48,686 nt of DNA, from assembly GCF_026151345.1 (NCBI RefSeq), contig NZ_JAMQPR010000004.1, positions 1 to 48,686 on the forward strand, written 5' to 3'. Below, in pieces: positions 1 through 7,631 of this stretch. The DNA is from Leptospira paudalimensis (GTDB taxonomy: Bacteria > Spirochaetota > Leptospiria > Leptospirales > Leptospiraceae). The notes under the pieces were generated by a model. That model had not been told where the DNA came from. It saw nothing but the letters and a program-made list of their open reading frames with translations, and ran no database searches. Positions within the stretch are counted from its first letter, which is position 1. Each line of letters opens with the position of its first letter. A program made the position numbers and the translations under genes.

Positions 1-127
1 CATTTGCGAAAGGATTTCCGCTTCGATCCTTTGCGCAAGGCTTCCCTTCTATATCCTACATTCTAAATTGATAATCAAATCCCAAGGTACGCCGGCGTAC
101 TTTTCAAAATTTAGATCTAAAAATTTA
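1..127. repeat. Left copy of 127-bp terminal direct repeat (circle overlap)
   Basis: These 127 bases are identical to 48560-48686. An exact end overlap of this kind is what a short-read assembler leaves when a contig closes on itself, and 127 is a common maximum k-mer. The replicon is therefore most likely circular and 48,559 bp long, with this stretch present once. It contains part of a Flavo-1-like element (1-45) and a GTACGCCGGCGTAC palindrome (87-100). Confidence 0.93.
87..100. promoter_or_regulatory. Candidate parS / ParB-binding palindrome, upstream of parA
   Basis: GTACGCCGGCGTAC is a perfect 14-bp palindrome located 71 bp upstream of the parA start. The same core recurs directly after the parA stop at 902-919, and I saw no other copy apart from the assembly-overlap duplicate. 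Its GC-rich core stands out in AT-rich DNA. Small ParA/ParB systems usually have such palindromes next to the operon as centromere or autoregulatory operator. The role as parS is inferred; it is unlike the chromosomal consensus TGTTTCACGTGAAACA. Confidence 0.6.
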
Positions 128-170
128 ATTTTATTGCATCAGTAAGTAGGAACCAAAAAATAAAACTGCA

Positions 171-902
171 ATGAAAATCATTACGGTTGCCAACATCAAA
201 GGTGGAACTTCCAAATCCACCACCGCAATTCACCTCGCACTCGCTCTTTCAAAAAAAGGTTCTACCCTTGCCATTGACATGGACCCCCAAGCGGACCTTT
301 CAGACTTCTTTTTCCCAGAAGAACCTGTGGAGTTTTTTGACTCAGGGAACACATTATCCGTTTTAAATGCGGAAACCACTCTCGCCGAATCGATCAAAAA
401 ATCTAATAATGTAGATGTACTTCCTTCCATCATCGAACTCTCAGATTTGAGTTACCTTGCCTCCAAAGATTTTTCCATCATCCCAAGACTAAAAAACGTT
501 CTTTCGAAAACTAAATACGACTATGTTGTCATAGACACACCCGGATCGGGTTCCTCCGAAAACATCACTTCCTACTTACCAGCTTCCGTAATTCTTGTGC
601 CGGTCACTCCCTCCAAATGGGCTGTCCGAACTGTTGCCCAAGTATTAAAAAAAGTAAGCGAAGCAGAAAGATTCGATGAACAAAGCAAAAAAAAGTCTGT
701 AATGATCCTCCCCTCTCAATGGGGAACATCCCAAAAACAAATGGATCTTTTGGATAAATTAAGAAACATCAAATCTCTAAAAATTTTAGAGCCGATTCCA
801 AAAAACGAGGGTATTCGGGACCGAACAGAGACTGGCAAACCTCTCCAAGAAGGAAGTGCTCCCTGGAAGGCTTTCGAAAATTTAGCGGAGATTCTGAAAT
901 AA
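171..902 (+). CDS. parA: ParA partition ATPase
   Basis: This 243-residue protein is a ParA/Soj-type ATPase that would segregate the replicon, moving ParB-bound DNA over the nucleoid by ATP-dependent DNA binding. The deviant Walker A box KGGTSKST (residues 11-18) follows the N-terminal strand MKIITVANI. DMDPQADLS (residues about 37-45) is the switch I region, and VVIDTPGS (about 119-126) is Walker B. The length and the lack of an N-terminal HTH place it with small type Ib/chromosomal-like ParA proteins, so autoregulation probably relies on ParB. parB starts 29 bp downstream, and the gap is largely an 18-bp palindrome. No strong ribosome site is visible upstream of the ATG. Confidence 0.95.
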   Translation: MKIITVANIKGGTSKSTTAIHLALALSKKGSTLAIDMDPQADLSDFFFPEEPVEFFDSGNTLSVLNAETTLAESIKKSNNVDVLPSIIELSDLSYLASKDFSIIPRLKNVLSKTKYDYVVIDTPGSGSSENITSYLPASVILVPVTPSKWAVRTVAQVLKKVSEAERFDEQSKKKSVMILPSQWGTSQKQMDLLDKLRNIKSLKILEPIPKNEGIRDRTETGKPLQEGSAPWKAFENLAEILK

Positions 903-919
903 GGTACGCCGGCGTACCT
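902..919. promoter_or_regulatory. Candidate parS / ParB-binding palindrome between parA and parB
   Basis: AGGTACGCCGGCGTACCT is a perfect 18-bp palindrome. It begins on the last base of the parA stop codon and ends 12 bp before the parB ATG. It extends the 14-bp core found at 87-100. Flanking parA on both sides fits a partition centromere, an operator, or both. Confidence 0.6.
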
Positions 920-931
920 GAAACAAATATT

Positions 932-1810
932 ATGAAAACTAAAACAAACTTTAACCCTGCAGATATTTTATCAAAAGCCTCAAACAGAACATCCTCACTC
1001 AATCCGTTCTTAAGTTCTGAAAACTCGAACCAACACCAGACCATTGATATCCCAATGGACCAAATCATCACAGAAAACAATCCAAGAAAAACGTTTAATG
1101 ATGCTAGTATCCGAGAACTTGCCGACTCCATTTCTCAATATGGATTATTACAACCTATTGTTGTCAGAAAAAAAGCAGGTAAATATGAACTCATCAATGG
1201 AGAAAGAAGATACCGCGCTCACAAACTACTAAAATCAAAAACAATTCCCGCAGTAGTTAAAAACGTAGAACAAATCGACATCACAAAATTACCAGAAATC
1301 AAACTGGTTGAAAATCTACAAAGGGAAGACCTATCAGAATCTGATCTTGCCTTATCCCTCCAAGAGCTAAAAAATAGGCACAAGGAAACCAACGAACAAT
1401 TAGCAAAAAGAATTCACAAATCAGCGCAGTGGGTAAAAACTAAAATCGCACACGCAGAGATTTTAAAGGAAACGAGTCTTAACTCAAATGTAGATAAATC
1501 TCATCCCATTTACCAAATCCCAACAAGCCTATTCACCGAAATTGCACCTCTCGATGTATCAAATCGCAAAAAAGCCATTGATTACCTCATCAAAGGTCTT
1601 GAGAAAAAAGGAGACTTCCCTTCCAGAAATGACCTTCGGGAATACGTACGACCTTTAAAACCGACCAAACCATCCAAAACAAAACCGAAACTCAAACAAC
1701 TAGAGCTTAAAGATTTAAAATCAAAATTAGCAAAAATCAAAGAAAAGATTTCAGTTTTGCAAAATGAAAAGGCAATCTTAGAAGAAACAATTCGAAAGTA
1801 TAAGAAGTAA
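932..1810 (+). CDS. parB: ParB/Spo0J-family centromere-binding protein
   Basis: This 292-residue partner of ParA should bind parS and spread on DNA as a CTP-dependent clamp. The ParB/sulfiredoxin-like N-terminal domain spans about residues 35-130. It carries NPRKTF, the GERRYRA nucleotide-binding box (about residues 90-96) and the LVENLQREDLSESD signature. A central HTH follows (EQLAKRIHKSAQWVKTKI, about 152-170). The C-terminal about 45 residues are Lys/Glu-rich heptads that look like a dimerising coiled coil. Before the HTH-containing region the first about 30 residues are Asn/Ser-rich, as in many ParB linkers that touch ParA. The gene forms an operon with parA. An expected arginine-rich CTP motif is present as ERRYR. 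Confidence 0.94.
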   Translation: MKTKTNFNPADILSKASNRTSSLNPFLSSENSNQHQTIDIPMDQIITENNPRKTFNDASIRELADSISQYGLLQPIVVRKKAGKYELINGERRYRAHKLLKSKTIPAVVKNVEQIDITKLPEIKLVENLQREDLSESDLALSLQELKNRHKETNEQLAKRIHKSAQWVKTKIAHAEILKETSLNSNVDKSHPIYQIPTSLFTEIAPLDVSNRKKAIDYLIKGLEKKGDFPSRNDLREYVRPLKPTKPSKTKPKLKQLELKDLKSKLAKIKEKISVLQNEKAILEETIRKYKK

Positions 1811-1902
1811 AGTTGGTCTTTAACAAGGATTTCTTTAAGTAACTTTTTTATGTTTTAGTCAGAAAAAAACTTGTACTGTTTTCCAACTTACGCTATCTTG
1901 TA

Positions 1903-1960
1903 CTCAATCCTTAACTGGGTTGAACAAAAACCCTGGGAAGTGTGGTAGCAACCCAGGGAC
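1903..1960 (+). ncRNA. Conserved structured element 1 upstream of Rep-like gene 1
   Basis: CCCTGGG (1931-1937) pairs with CCCAGGG (1952-1958) around a 14-base loop containing GTGTGGTAGCA. An overlapping alternative pairing exists between CTGGGTTG (1915-1922) and CAACCCAG (1949-1956). The block from CTCAATCC onward aligns with 48360-48418 on the minus strand, upstream of the paralogous Rep-like gene. The loop there is GTGTGGAAGCA, and three stem pairs differ by compensatory changes. That supports a selected RNA fold or cruciform, such as a regulatory leader, antisense target or origin hairpin. The function is unknown. Confidence 0.6.
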
Positions 1961-2039
1961 TTTTCCAACAGAACAAATCCTCCCATCCAAACTTTTCTAA
2001 AGCTCACAAGCTTAGTCAGAAGCATCTTCCACTCCCCCT

Positions 2040-2075
2040 AATGAGACTCTGGTCGAATTATGTCTCATTTTTTCC
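2040..2075 (+). terminator. Possible intrinsic terminator in the Rep leader
   Basis: AATGAGAC and GTCTCATT form an 8-bp perfect stem around a 14-base loop, followed by a run of six T. The stem is only moderately stable. It could end parAB transcripts or attenuate a leader RNA. Confidence 0.4.
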
Positions 2076-2365
2076 ATTGACAAATTGGAGAGATCTGTAC
2101 ATGTAGGGAACGTTCGGGGCACACAACCGGACACGGCTCTACCACTTATGCCGTTTTAGTTCAACCCGGAATTTTACCAAAAGTTCCGATGGACGTTCGT
2201 AAGAACTTCCAAAACGTTTCTTCTTTCTATGACCGAAGGTTTGTTTTCTTAAATGCAAAACTTCTGATCAAGAGAGTAGGGGACAATACATCCTTGCGAT
2301 GTATCGGCTAAATATAACCAAACACTCGTAGCCGGAGTTGTGTGGGTTTGGAAAAGGAACCTAAA

Positions 2366-2959
2366 ATGAAAACGAACCGAAAAGGAATATGGATCCCCGT
2401 TTGGATTGAAAACCTAAACTTATCCCATAGCCAAACAAAACTGTTTGCCGAAATTGTTTCCTTGCATGACAACGGTGGTTGTTTCGCATCGAATCGTTAC
2501 TTCAGCGAAATCCTTGGGCTCAAAGCAGATACGATTTCAAGACTCATCACATCCCTCAAAAAACTCGGAATCCTAGAACAAACTGGTTTTGATGGAAGGA
2601 GACGATTTTTGAAACCAATCCTTCAATTCCAATCGCAAGCCCCGGAAAAAAATCCAAGTCTCCAACAAGAAACAAAGGGTATTAAAATCCAAACCAACAC
2701 TGCAAAGGATTCCAAACCAGCATTGGATTCTTGTTACGTCCCTAGTAGTACAGTACAAATAAAGAATAAAGTACATACAAAAACTTCGTTTGAAGAATTT
2801 AAAATTTGGAGCGAAAGAAGTTTGTCCCATTCTACATTTTCCAAAATTTCACATTTAACTTCGCCAGATTGTTTGGAAGAAAGTTTACAAAGGATTTGGA
2901 ACCAGTGGATGGAAAAAACAAAACCTAAATCAAATCAGTTTCAGGTAGGAATTGTATGA
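2366..2959 (+). CDS. Winged-helix Rep-like protein 1 (putative replication initiator)
   Basis: This 197-residue protein starts at the ATG preceded by AAGGAA (2354-2359); an in-frame GTG at 2342 is less likely. Residues 1-90 form a winged-helix domain: SQTKLFAEIVSL, a recognition helix region KADTISRLITSLKKLGIL, then the wing TGFDGRRRFLKPIL. The middle is Lys/Ser-rich linker, and the C-terminus (about 150-190) is a second conserved block with W-rich helices. A clear full-length paralog lies at 47429-48013, sharing the wHTH, a short STVQ/HTVQ linker motif and the C-terminal block. Both flank parAB on the circle behind matching structured leaders, so a replication initiator role is likely but inferred. 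A plain transcription regulator is the alternative. Confidence 0.65.
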   Translation: MKTNRKGIWIPVWIENLNLSHSQTKLFAEIVSLHDNGGCFASNRYFSEILGLKADTISRLITSLKKLGILEQTGFDGRRRFLKPILQFQSQAPEKNPSLQQETKGIKIQTNTAKDSKPALDSCYVPSSTVQIKNKVHTKTSFEEFKIWSERSLSHSTFSKISHLTSPDCLEESLQRIWNQWMEKTKPKSNQFQVGIV

Positions 2960-3144
2960 AAGTGTATCGGCATAAAAAAACGGGGAATTTGTACTTACAA
3001 CTCGACGAAGTGAAAAATTGCACCAATGCAAATGATGGACAAAAGATGTTTTTCTACACTGAATATGGGAAAGAAAATCCAAAGAAGTTTGTGAGAGAAA
3101 TCTCGGAATTTTTGGAGAAATTTGAGGAAGTGAAACTCTCTTGA
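2956..3144 (+). CDS. Small protein coupled to Rep-like gene, DUF1653-like
   Basis: This 62-residue protein overlaps the Rep-like gene by ATGA, so translation is probably coupled. It begins with MKVYRHKKTGNLY and ends with KKFVREISEFLEKFEEV. That resembles the YrHykG...Y(G)...vRp...F...V pattern of short DUF1653 proteins, but the match is weak. There is no signal peptide or membrane segment. Its position suggests an accessory role with the Rep-like protein, which is inferred. The paralogous Rep-like gene at 47.4 kb has no such partner. Confidence 0.6.
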   Translation: MKVYRHKKTGNLYLQLDEVKNCTNANDGQKMFFYTEYGKENPKKFVREISEFLEKFEEVKLS

Positions 3145-3169
3145 ATTGGATTGTTCTTAGGTGAAAGTT

Positions 3170-3757
3170 TTAAGTTGCATAACGAAGCATCGTTTCTGCT
3201 AACTCGATTTGGCTTTGGTTCAATCGTTTGCCTTCGGAAAGTGGAAAATTAGTTTCTAAACTTAAATTGCTAAATCCGTGGACAAGTGACCAAGACATGA
3301 GTGCAAAACTCCTGTGGTTTTCTTTTCTCTTTTTGGTCTTTAGATAAAAACGACAACCATGTACGAGAACTGCATACGATTTCAATTTTGATTGTTTCAA
3401 TTGTTTGGACTCTTTGTCTCGTTTGGTTTGGAACATCAGTTTATAATAGTTGGGATTTTTCAGAGCAAATTGGATGTAGACTAGACCTAGTTTCACAAAG
3501 TATTCGTCGGGATTCTTTTTGTCTTGTGCGACTTTTTTCTGTAAGGAAGCCAATCGATCAAAACCAATCGCAGACAAAATCTCTAACACTTCGTCTTTAT
3601 GTTGAAAATGCCTGTACACCGCTGCATGAGAAACTCCAGATAAATTGGCAACTTCCCTCAAAGTAAAATCGGCCATCCCTTTTTTTTGAAGGAGTTTATG
3701 GCAAGATTTGATAATGGAATTTTTTAAATCTCCATGGTGGTAGGTATTTTTTCTCAC
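3170..3757 (-). CDS. TetR-family repressor with WHG C-terminal domain
   Basis: This 195-residue regulator has a TetR_N HTH at residues about 10-55 (FTLREVANLSGVSHAAVYRHFQHKDEVLEIL). A C-terminal ligand domain follows, with the SWSLVHGFSNL motif (about residues 150-160) typical of WHG-type TetR proteins. Translation starts at GTG. It is transcribed away from the hotdog thioesterase gene; the 93-bp gap holds two near-identical 15-bp inverted repeats, which are its likely operators. It probably represses itself and the thioesterase in response to an acyl or aromatic compound; the ligand is unknown. Confidence 0.9.
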   Translation of the reverse strand: MRKNTYHHGDLKNSIIKSCHKLLQKKGMADFTLREVANLSGVSHAAVYRHFQHKDEVLEILSAIGFDRLASLQKKVAQDKKNPDEYFVKLGLVYIQFALKNPNYYKLMFQTKRDKESKQLKQSKLKSYAVLVHGCRFYLKTKKRKENHRSFALMSWSLVHGFSNLSLETNFPLSEGKRLNQSQIELAETMLRYAT

Positions 3758-3777
3758 AAAGATATTCTGGAAAATAA

Positions 3778-3792
3778 GTTACCATTGGCAAC
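3778..3792. promoter_or_regulatory. TetR operator 1 (candidate)
   Basis: GTTACCATTGGCAAC is an inverted repeat and matches a second copy 43 bp away with consensus GTTACYRYTGGYAAC. TTGGCA within it could be the -35 of the plus-strand promoter, with TTGTAT (3807-3812) as -10 after 16 bp, so binding would block transcription. Confidence 0.6.
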
Positions 3793-3818
3793 ATTTTTTC
3801 TTGCTTTTGTATCTAGGA

Positions 3819-3837
3819 ATGTTACTGCTGGTAACAT
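3819..3837. promoter_or_regulatory. TetR operator 2 (candidate)
   Basis: ATGTTACTGCTGGTAACAT has perfect 7-bp arms around a 5-bp centre. It is the second copy of the 15-bp motif at 3778-3792 and lies 13 bp before the thioesterase ATG. Confidence 0.62.
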
Positions 3838-3850
3838 AAGTAGGGAATTT

Positions 3851-4324
3851 ATGCAAACACTAAGCACAGCGGAAACCCAGGCCATTTTACAAGAAATGAC
3901 AGAAAATTTTAATCACGGTGGTAGAAAAATCACAGTTCCACCTCCTATTTTTGTAGCGATGAATGCTGAGATCATTTCCTACACAAAAGGGAAAAGTATT
4001 ACTGTTTCATTTCCAGTAACGGAAGACCAAACCAATCCAATGGGAATGATGCAAGGCGGAGTGATCGCTGCTGCATTTGATAATGCGTTTGGGCCTCTGA
4101 GTTATTTGGTGGCAAAACGCCCAACAACGACAATCGATATGAATATCCAATACATCCGAGGAGTTGCTGTAGGCCAAAAGGTGATCGTAAAAGCAACAAT
4201 CGAAGCAAAAGGATTTTCAACGATTCATATGGTAGGGGAGATGAGAACAGAAAAGGATAAATTGTTAGCCACTGCGACTACCAATTTGTTGATCTTAAAA
4301 ATTCCAGGTGGAGTAGGGGAGTAG
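3851..4324 (+). CDS. PaaI-like hotdog-fold thioesterase
   Basis: This 157-residue protein has the hotdog pattern NPMGMMQGGVIAAAFDNAFG (helix after the MQGG turn, residues about 60-80). It then has the strand set TTTIDMNIQYIRGVAVGQKVIVKATI and the closing strand LLATATTNLLI. Such proteins hydrolyse acyl-CoA or aryl-CoA thioesters in the cytoplasm. The ATG at 3851 was chosen because GGGA lies just upstream; extending the frame back to 3734 would run through both operators. It is divergent from and probably repressed by the TetR protein at 3170-3757. The substrate cannot be read from sequence. Confidence 0.85.
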   Translation: MQTLSTAETQAILQEMTENFNHGGRKITVPPPIFVAMNAEIISYTKGKSITVSFPVTEDQTNPMGMMQGGVIAAAFDNAFGPLSYLVAKRPTTTIDMNIQYIRGVAVGQKVIVKATIEAKGFSTIHMVGEMRTEKDKLLATATTNLLILKIPGGVGE

Positions 4325-4332
4325 TCTTTCTC

Positions 4333-4941
4333 TTATTTAGAATCGTAACGTTCGAGAAGCATTTCAATGATTGTGGGAGTACAAGTGGTTGTATCGTTGA
4401 AATGTTGGCTCATGATCACACCATGTAAAAATGTTTTGATGAAAATCATTTCTTTATCAGGGTCTTTGATTCCATAAGTCCTAAAACGTTCCCGCATTGC
4501 TTCTTTGAACGGAGCAAACCGTCTTTCCACGTTTTCGATCATTTTTTTGGAAAGGGAAACCGCACTTGGTTGGAATAAACAAACGGATATTAAAACCATC
4601 GTTTTTCGTTCTTCCTTTGCAAATTGGATGGAACGAATGAAAAATTCTCTTACATACTCTTTCGCAGATAAGTTAGGTGGGATATTATTATAAAATCTTT
4701 CTTGTTTTGCTAAATGAGAATCGATGATTTGTTCAAAGATTTGATTTTTACTCTTAAAATAATTGTAAGCTAACCCTTTCGAAATTTTTGCATGGTTTGC
4801 AATCATTTCCATTGTTGTTTGGGCAAATCCGTGTTTGGAGAAAAGTACAATTGCAGAGGCCAAAATTCTCTCCGTGGATCTCTCCCTAGCTAATTGCTTT
4901 TTGTTATCGGATTTATTGGGAATCTTTTGTGGCACTGTCAT
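4333..4941 (-). CDS. TetR-family regulator
   Basis: This 202-residue protein has a canonical TetR_N domain at about residues 15-65: ILASAIVLFSKHGFAQTTMEMIANHAKISKGLAYNYF. The C-terminal ligand-binding half is family-variable. The ATG at 4941 is preferred over an upstream TTG at 4992 because AGAAGG lies just before it, though the spacing is short. It converges on the thioesterase gene and diverges from ppnP across about 108 bp in which I found no clear operator. The target is unknown. Confidence 0.87.
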   Translation of the reverse strand: MTVPQKIPNKSDNKKQLARERSTERILASAIVLFSKHGFAQTTMEMIANHAKISKGLAYNYFKSKNQIFEQIIDSHLAKQERFYNNIPPNLSAKEYVREFFIRSIQFAKEERKTMVLISVCLFQPSAVSLSKKMIENVERRFAPFKEAMRERFRTYGIKDPDKEMIFIKTFLHGVIMSQHFNDTTTCTPTIIEMLLERYDSK

Positions 4942-5049
4942 CAGCCTTCTTACTAATCTGAATTTCGCAAACACTTTTTGGACCAGTTTCAATGGGAATT
5001 AGTTGAGAAATCACTTGGAAGCCATCCCTTGCTTCGAAATCTTGTCAGT

Positions 5050-5361
5050 ATGAGTTCATTTACATCCGTAACAGTACTAAAATCTGCAAATATTTACTAT
5101 GATGGTAAGGTCACAAGCCGCACCGTTTTATTCCCGAATGGTGAGAAAAAAACCCTTGGGATCATGATGCCTGGAGAGTATGAATTTGGAGCGGATCAGA
5201 AAGAGATTATGGAAATCCAATCTGGTAAATTGTCTGTGTTGTTACCAGGATCCGAAACATGGCTTCAAATTAACGGTCAAGCTACCTTTGAAGTCCCTGC
5301 TGGATCCAAGTTCAAATTAAAAATTGAAACAGTAACAGATTATTGCTGTTCTTACGTTTGA
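5050..5361 (+). CDS. ppnP: Pyrimidine/purine nucleoside phosphorylase (PpnP)
   Basis: This 103-residue single-domain cupin corresponds to the PpnP (UPF0345/DUF1255) family, which splits several nucleosides with phosphate to give free base and (deoxy)ribose 1-phosphate. It reads ANIYYDGKVTSRTVLFPNGEKKTLGIMMPGEYEF near the N-terminus (in two conserved strands), then ETWLQINGQATFEVPAGSKF, and ends at the family terminus DYCCSYV. The length matches the family with the ATG at 5050; an in-frame start at 4978 would add 24 unrelated residues. Its last 10 bases overlap the convergent YegP-like gene. Confidence 0.9.
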   Translation: MSSFTSVTVLKSANIYYDGKVTSRTVLFPNGEKKTLGIMMPGEYEFGADQKEIMEIQSGKLSVLLPGSETWLQINGQATFEVPAGSKFKLKIETVTDYCCSYV

Positions 5362-5531
5362 TCGTCGATTCCTGCATCTGCGGCATTAGTTTTTACAGAT
5401 TTAATGCCGTTCTCACATGCTTGTTTCGATGAGTATCCTTCACTAGAAGCTATGATTTCACCATTGGCTGCTTTGAGTCGGAATCGGAATTCCCCTGCTT
5501 TGTCTTTGTAAATTTCAAATTTTGCTGACAT
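5352..5531 (-). CDS. YegP-like DUF1508 small protein
   Basis: This 59-residue protein matches one DUF1508 repeat: KFEIYKDKAGEFRFRLKAANGE (in the order strand-turn-strand), then SEGYSSKQACENGIKSVKTNA. E. coli YegP has two repeats; this is a one-repeat form. The start at 5531 is supported by AGGAGA seven bases upstream. The biochemical role of the family is unknown, though stress-related roles have been suggested. It is convergent with ppnP. Confidence 0.88.
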   Translation of the reverse strand: MSAKFEIYKDKAGEFRFRLKAANGEIIASSEGYSSKQACENGIKSVKTNAADAGIDDQT

Positions 5532-5665
5532 GTACGTATCTCCTTGGAAAAGCAATGGTATCAGATTTTGAAAAATTCTGGCAATGAAGTTTTATTTCGA
5601 ATTTTTGAATCATCTCAAGTTAATTTTTTTCATCCAATGAATAAGGAAAGAGTAAGGGCCATCAA

Positions 5666-7543
5666 ATGATCCGTAAGGTTTTGAAAAACAGTCTATGGTT
5701 ACTCTTTGCTTTTCTTTCCATCACTAGTTGTTCTGGCAAATTACCAGAAAGACCAACCATCCAATATAGTTTTCAGAATCTAACTTTAGAACAAGTGCTA
5801 AACGATGAAGTGGATTGGTCCAAACCAGAGAAAATGAAGTATAACTTTGGTTACTGGAAACGATTTGTTTGGGTAAAATTTGAACTGATCAATCCTTCTG
5901 AATTTCCTTCTCAGTACATTTTAGATATCGAATCACCATGGGTGGATGAAGTGGTGTTGGCATGGAAGTCCAGCGTTAAAGTGGAAACGACTGTCTTTAA
6001 GGGAGCCGATTCTCATACACTCAAAGAAATCCCACACAGAAACCCAGTCTTTTCACTTGATTTGTCACCAAACGAAAAACGGATTGTTTACTTAAAAATA
6101 TCGAATGTTGGGATTCTATCGGCACCTCTTAGGTTATGGACACGAAATTCATTCCTGGACCGAGTGGAAAGGGATTACATTGCCAATGGAATTTATTTCG
6201 GAATCATTTCTGCTTTATTACTCTATAACCTTCTTATTTTTGTCAGCGTAAGAGAGAAGGCTTATCTCTTTTATTGTCTGTATCTAACAACACTCCTTGT
6301 CAACTATGCACTGCTTGGTGGGTTCTTCAAACAACTGCTAATTCCAGAAGTTGATTTAAATGTGAAACCTTACTTATATACTTCCGTAAATGCATCTCTT
6401 TTGTTTGTTGGCCTCTTTTCTCTTACCTTTCTCAATTTAAAAACAGTACATCCAAAGTTAGATCGATTGATTTTGGGAAGTGCTCTCGCCATTGGAGTGT
6501 ATTCCGTTTTTTCTTTTTTCATTCCTTACCATTGGATGGAAATATCCTTTATCTATACTTTCCCATATTTTCTTCTATTGTTAGTATCTTCTGGGATTTA
6601 CTCCTATTGGAAAGGAGTGAAGTCTTCACTCTTTTTTGTTTCAGCTTGGGTGATGTTGTTTGTGGGAGTGATTGTAGATTCCTTAACAAAAGCTTCCATC
6701 CTACCAACCACAACGTTTGGAAGGTATGGTGTTCAAATTGGTACAGCGTTTGAAGTAATTTTGTTTTCCTTAGCTCTCGGGAGAAGGTTGCGATTTTTAT
6801 TAGAGGAAAACTTATCGACTCAAAACCAGTTATCAGCAATTCGTAAAGATTTTGAAATTGCTCGCCGGATCCAAATGCGAATTTTACCTGCAGAGGTACC
6901 AAAGTCGGAGTTTGTATCTGCAATTATTTCTTATCTGCCTCTCTATGATATCGGAGGTGATTTCTATGATTACTTCGAAACGAATGGAAACGAATTGGGA
7001 ATTGTCATCGCCGATGTGACTGGGCATGGAGTGAGTGCGGCACTTGATTCTTCGACAGTGAAAATTGCCTTTCGGAACGCAAAAGGATTCATACATTCTC
7101 CAAAAGAATTGATGGGTGAGATGAATCAATTTTTATGCACAAGCCTACATGCACGTTTTGTGAGTGCTGCTTACTTTTACTTTGACTTCGAACAGATGAA
7201 ACTAACGTTTACTTCTGCTGGTAATCCTCCTTTGATTTTCATTCGAGATGGAGAAGTCAAGTCAGCCGAATGCCCTGGACTCCTTCTCGGTGTAAGGCCC
7301 GATTTTTTGTACGAACAAAAGGAAATGTACCTCAAGAAAGGGGATCGGTTATTGATTTTTACTGATGGTTTGTATGAAAATTTGAAACCTAACGAAGATT
7401 TATATTCCATCTTATACCCTGAAATTCGACCCATCGTAGGACTTTCACAAAATGAGTTTCACCAAAAATTATTAGATAGGCTCTCTTCTATTAGAACAGT
7501 TCTAAAGGATGACATTACTTTTATCTCACTCGATATTGTATGA
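5666..7543 (+). CDS. 7TMR-DISM lipoprotein-anchored SpoIIE/RsbU-type phosphatase
   Basis: This 625-residue sensor phosphatase begins with a signal ending in a lipobox-like LSITSC (Cys22). A periplasmic 7TMR-DISMED2-like beta domain follows (about 30-165), then seven hydrophobic helices (about 170-385), a short coiled coil, and a C-terminal PP2C/SpoIIE domain (about 415-625). The metal-binding motifs are GGDFYDYF (Asp432) and DVTGHGVSAAL (Asp450), with TDGLYE near the end. It probably dephosphorylates an anti-anti-sigma factor in response to an outside signal. No partner-switch STAS or anti-sigma gene is in the window, so the target is encoded elsewhere. AAGGG lies ahead of the ATG. Confidence 0.92.
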   Translation: MIRKVLKNSLWLLFAFLSITSCSGKLPERPTIQYSFQNLTLEQVLNDEVDWSKPEKMKYNFGYWKRFVWVKFELINPSEFPSQYILDIESPWVDEVVLAWKSSVKVETTVFKGADSHTLKEIPHRNPVFSLDLSPNEKRIVYLKISNVGILSAPLRLWTRNSFLDRVERDYIANGIYFGIISALLLYNLLIFVSVREKAYLFYCLYLTTLLVNYALLGGFFKQLLIPEVDLNVKPYLYTSVNASLLFVGLFSLTFLNLKTVHPKLDRLILGSALAIGVYSVFSFFIPYHWMEISFIYTFPYFLLLLVSSGIYSYWKGVKSSLFFVSAWVMLFVGVIVDSLTKASILPTTTFGRYGVQIGTAFEVILFSLALGRRLRFLLEENLSTQNQLSAIRKDFEIARRIQMRILPAEVPKSEFVSAIISYLPLYDIGGDFYDYFETNGNELGIVIADVTGHGVSAALDSSTVKIAFRNAKGFIHSPKELMGEMNQFLCTSLHARFVSAAYFYFDFEQMKLTFTSAGNPPLIFIRDGEVKSAECPGLLLGVRPDFLYEQKEMYLKKGDRLLIFTDGLYENLKPNEDLYSILYPEIRPIVGLSQNEFHQKLLDRLSSIRTVLKDDITFISLDIV

Positions 7544-7631
7544 TTCCCTAATATATCTGTTTACTTTTTTAGAACTTAAGTTTTAAAACTTGAATTTTCG
7601 CTAACGATCTGTTAGTATTCACATTTAAAAC

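Larger units (their letters stand above)
1811..2365 (+). promoter_or_regulatory. Non-coding Rep leader / possible origin region
   Basis: This 555-bp gap between parB and the Rep-like gene holds no convincing gene. It contains a conserved hairpin (1903-1960), an AATGAGAC/GTCTCATT stem (2040-2047/2062-2069) followed by TTTTTT that could act as a terminator, and TTGACA at 2078-2083 as a possible -35. It also has the word AGAGTAGGGGA (2273-2283), shared with the other Rep leader, and a stem ATACATC/GATGTAT (2286-2292/2298-2304). The density of hairpins and the position fit a copy-control leader or origin; this is inferred. Confidence 0.5.

Noticed and set aside
2115..2155. Second attC-like site near the shared word ACAACCGGAC
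   Set aside because: The word also occurs inside 34889-34969, but no GCATAAC/GTTATGC arms are present here.
2342..2365. GTG start that would lengthen Rep-like protein 1 by 8 residues
   Set aside because: The ATG at 2366 has AAGGAA at good spacing and aligns with the start of the paralog.
3301..3666. 121-codon plus-strand frame inside the tetR gene
   Set aside because: It is antisense to a clear TetR protein and has no features of its own; likewise other frames opposite recB, recC, recD and the FtsX permease.
4942..5049. TetR operator between the second tetR gene and ppnP
   Set aside because: I found only scattered short complementary words and no convincing palindrome.
7586..7615. AAGTTTTAAAACTT palindrome and CTAAC/GTTAG repeat before the MASE3 kinase gene as an operator
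   Set aside because: Short, AT-rich and with no local DNA-binding regulator; too weak to annotate.
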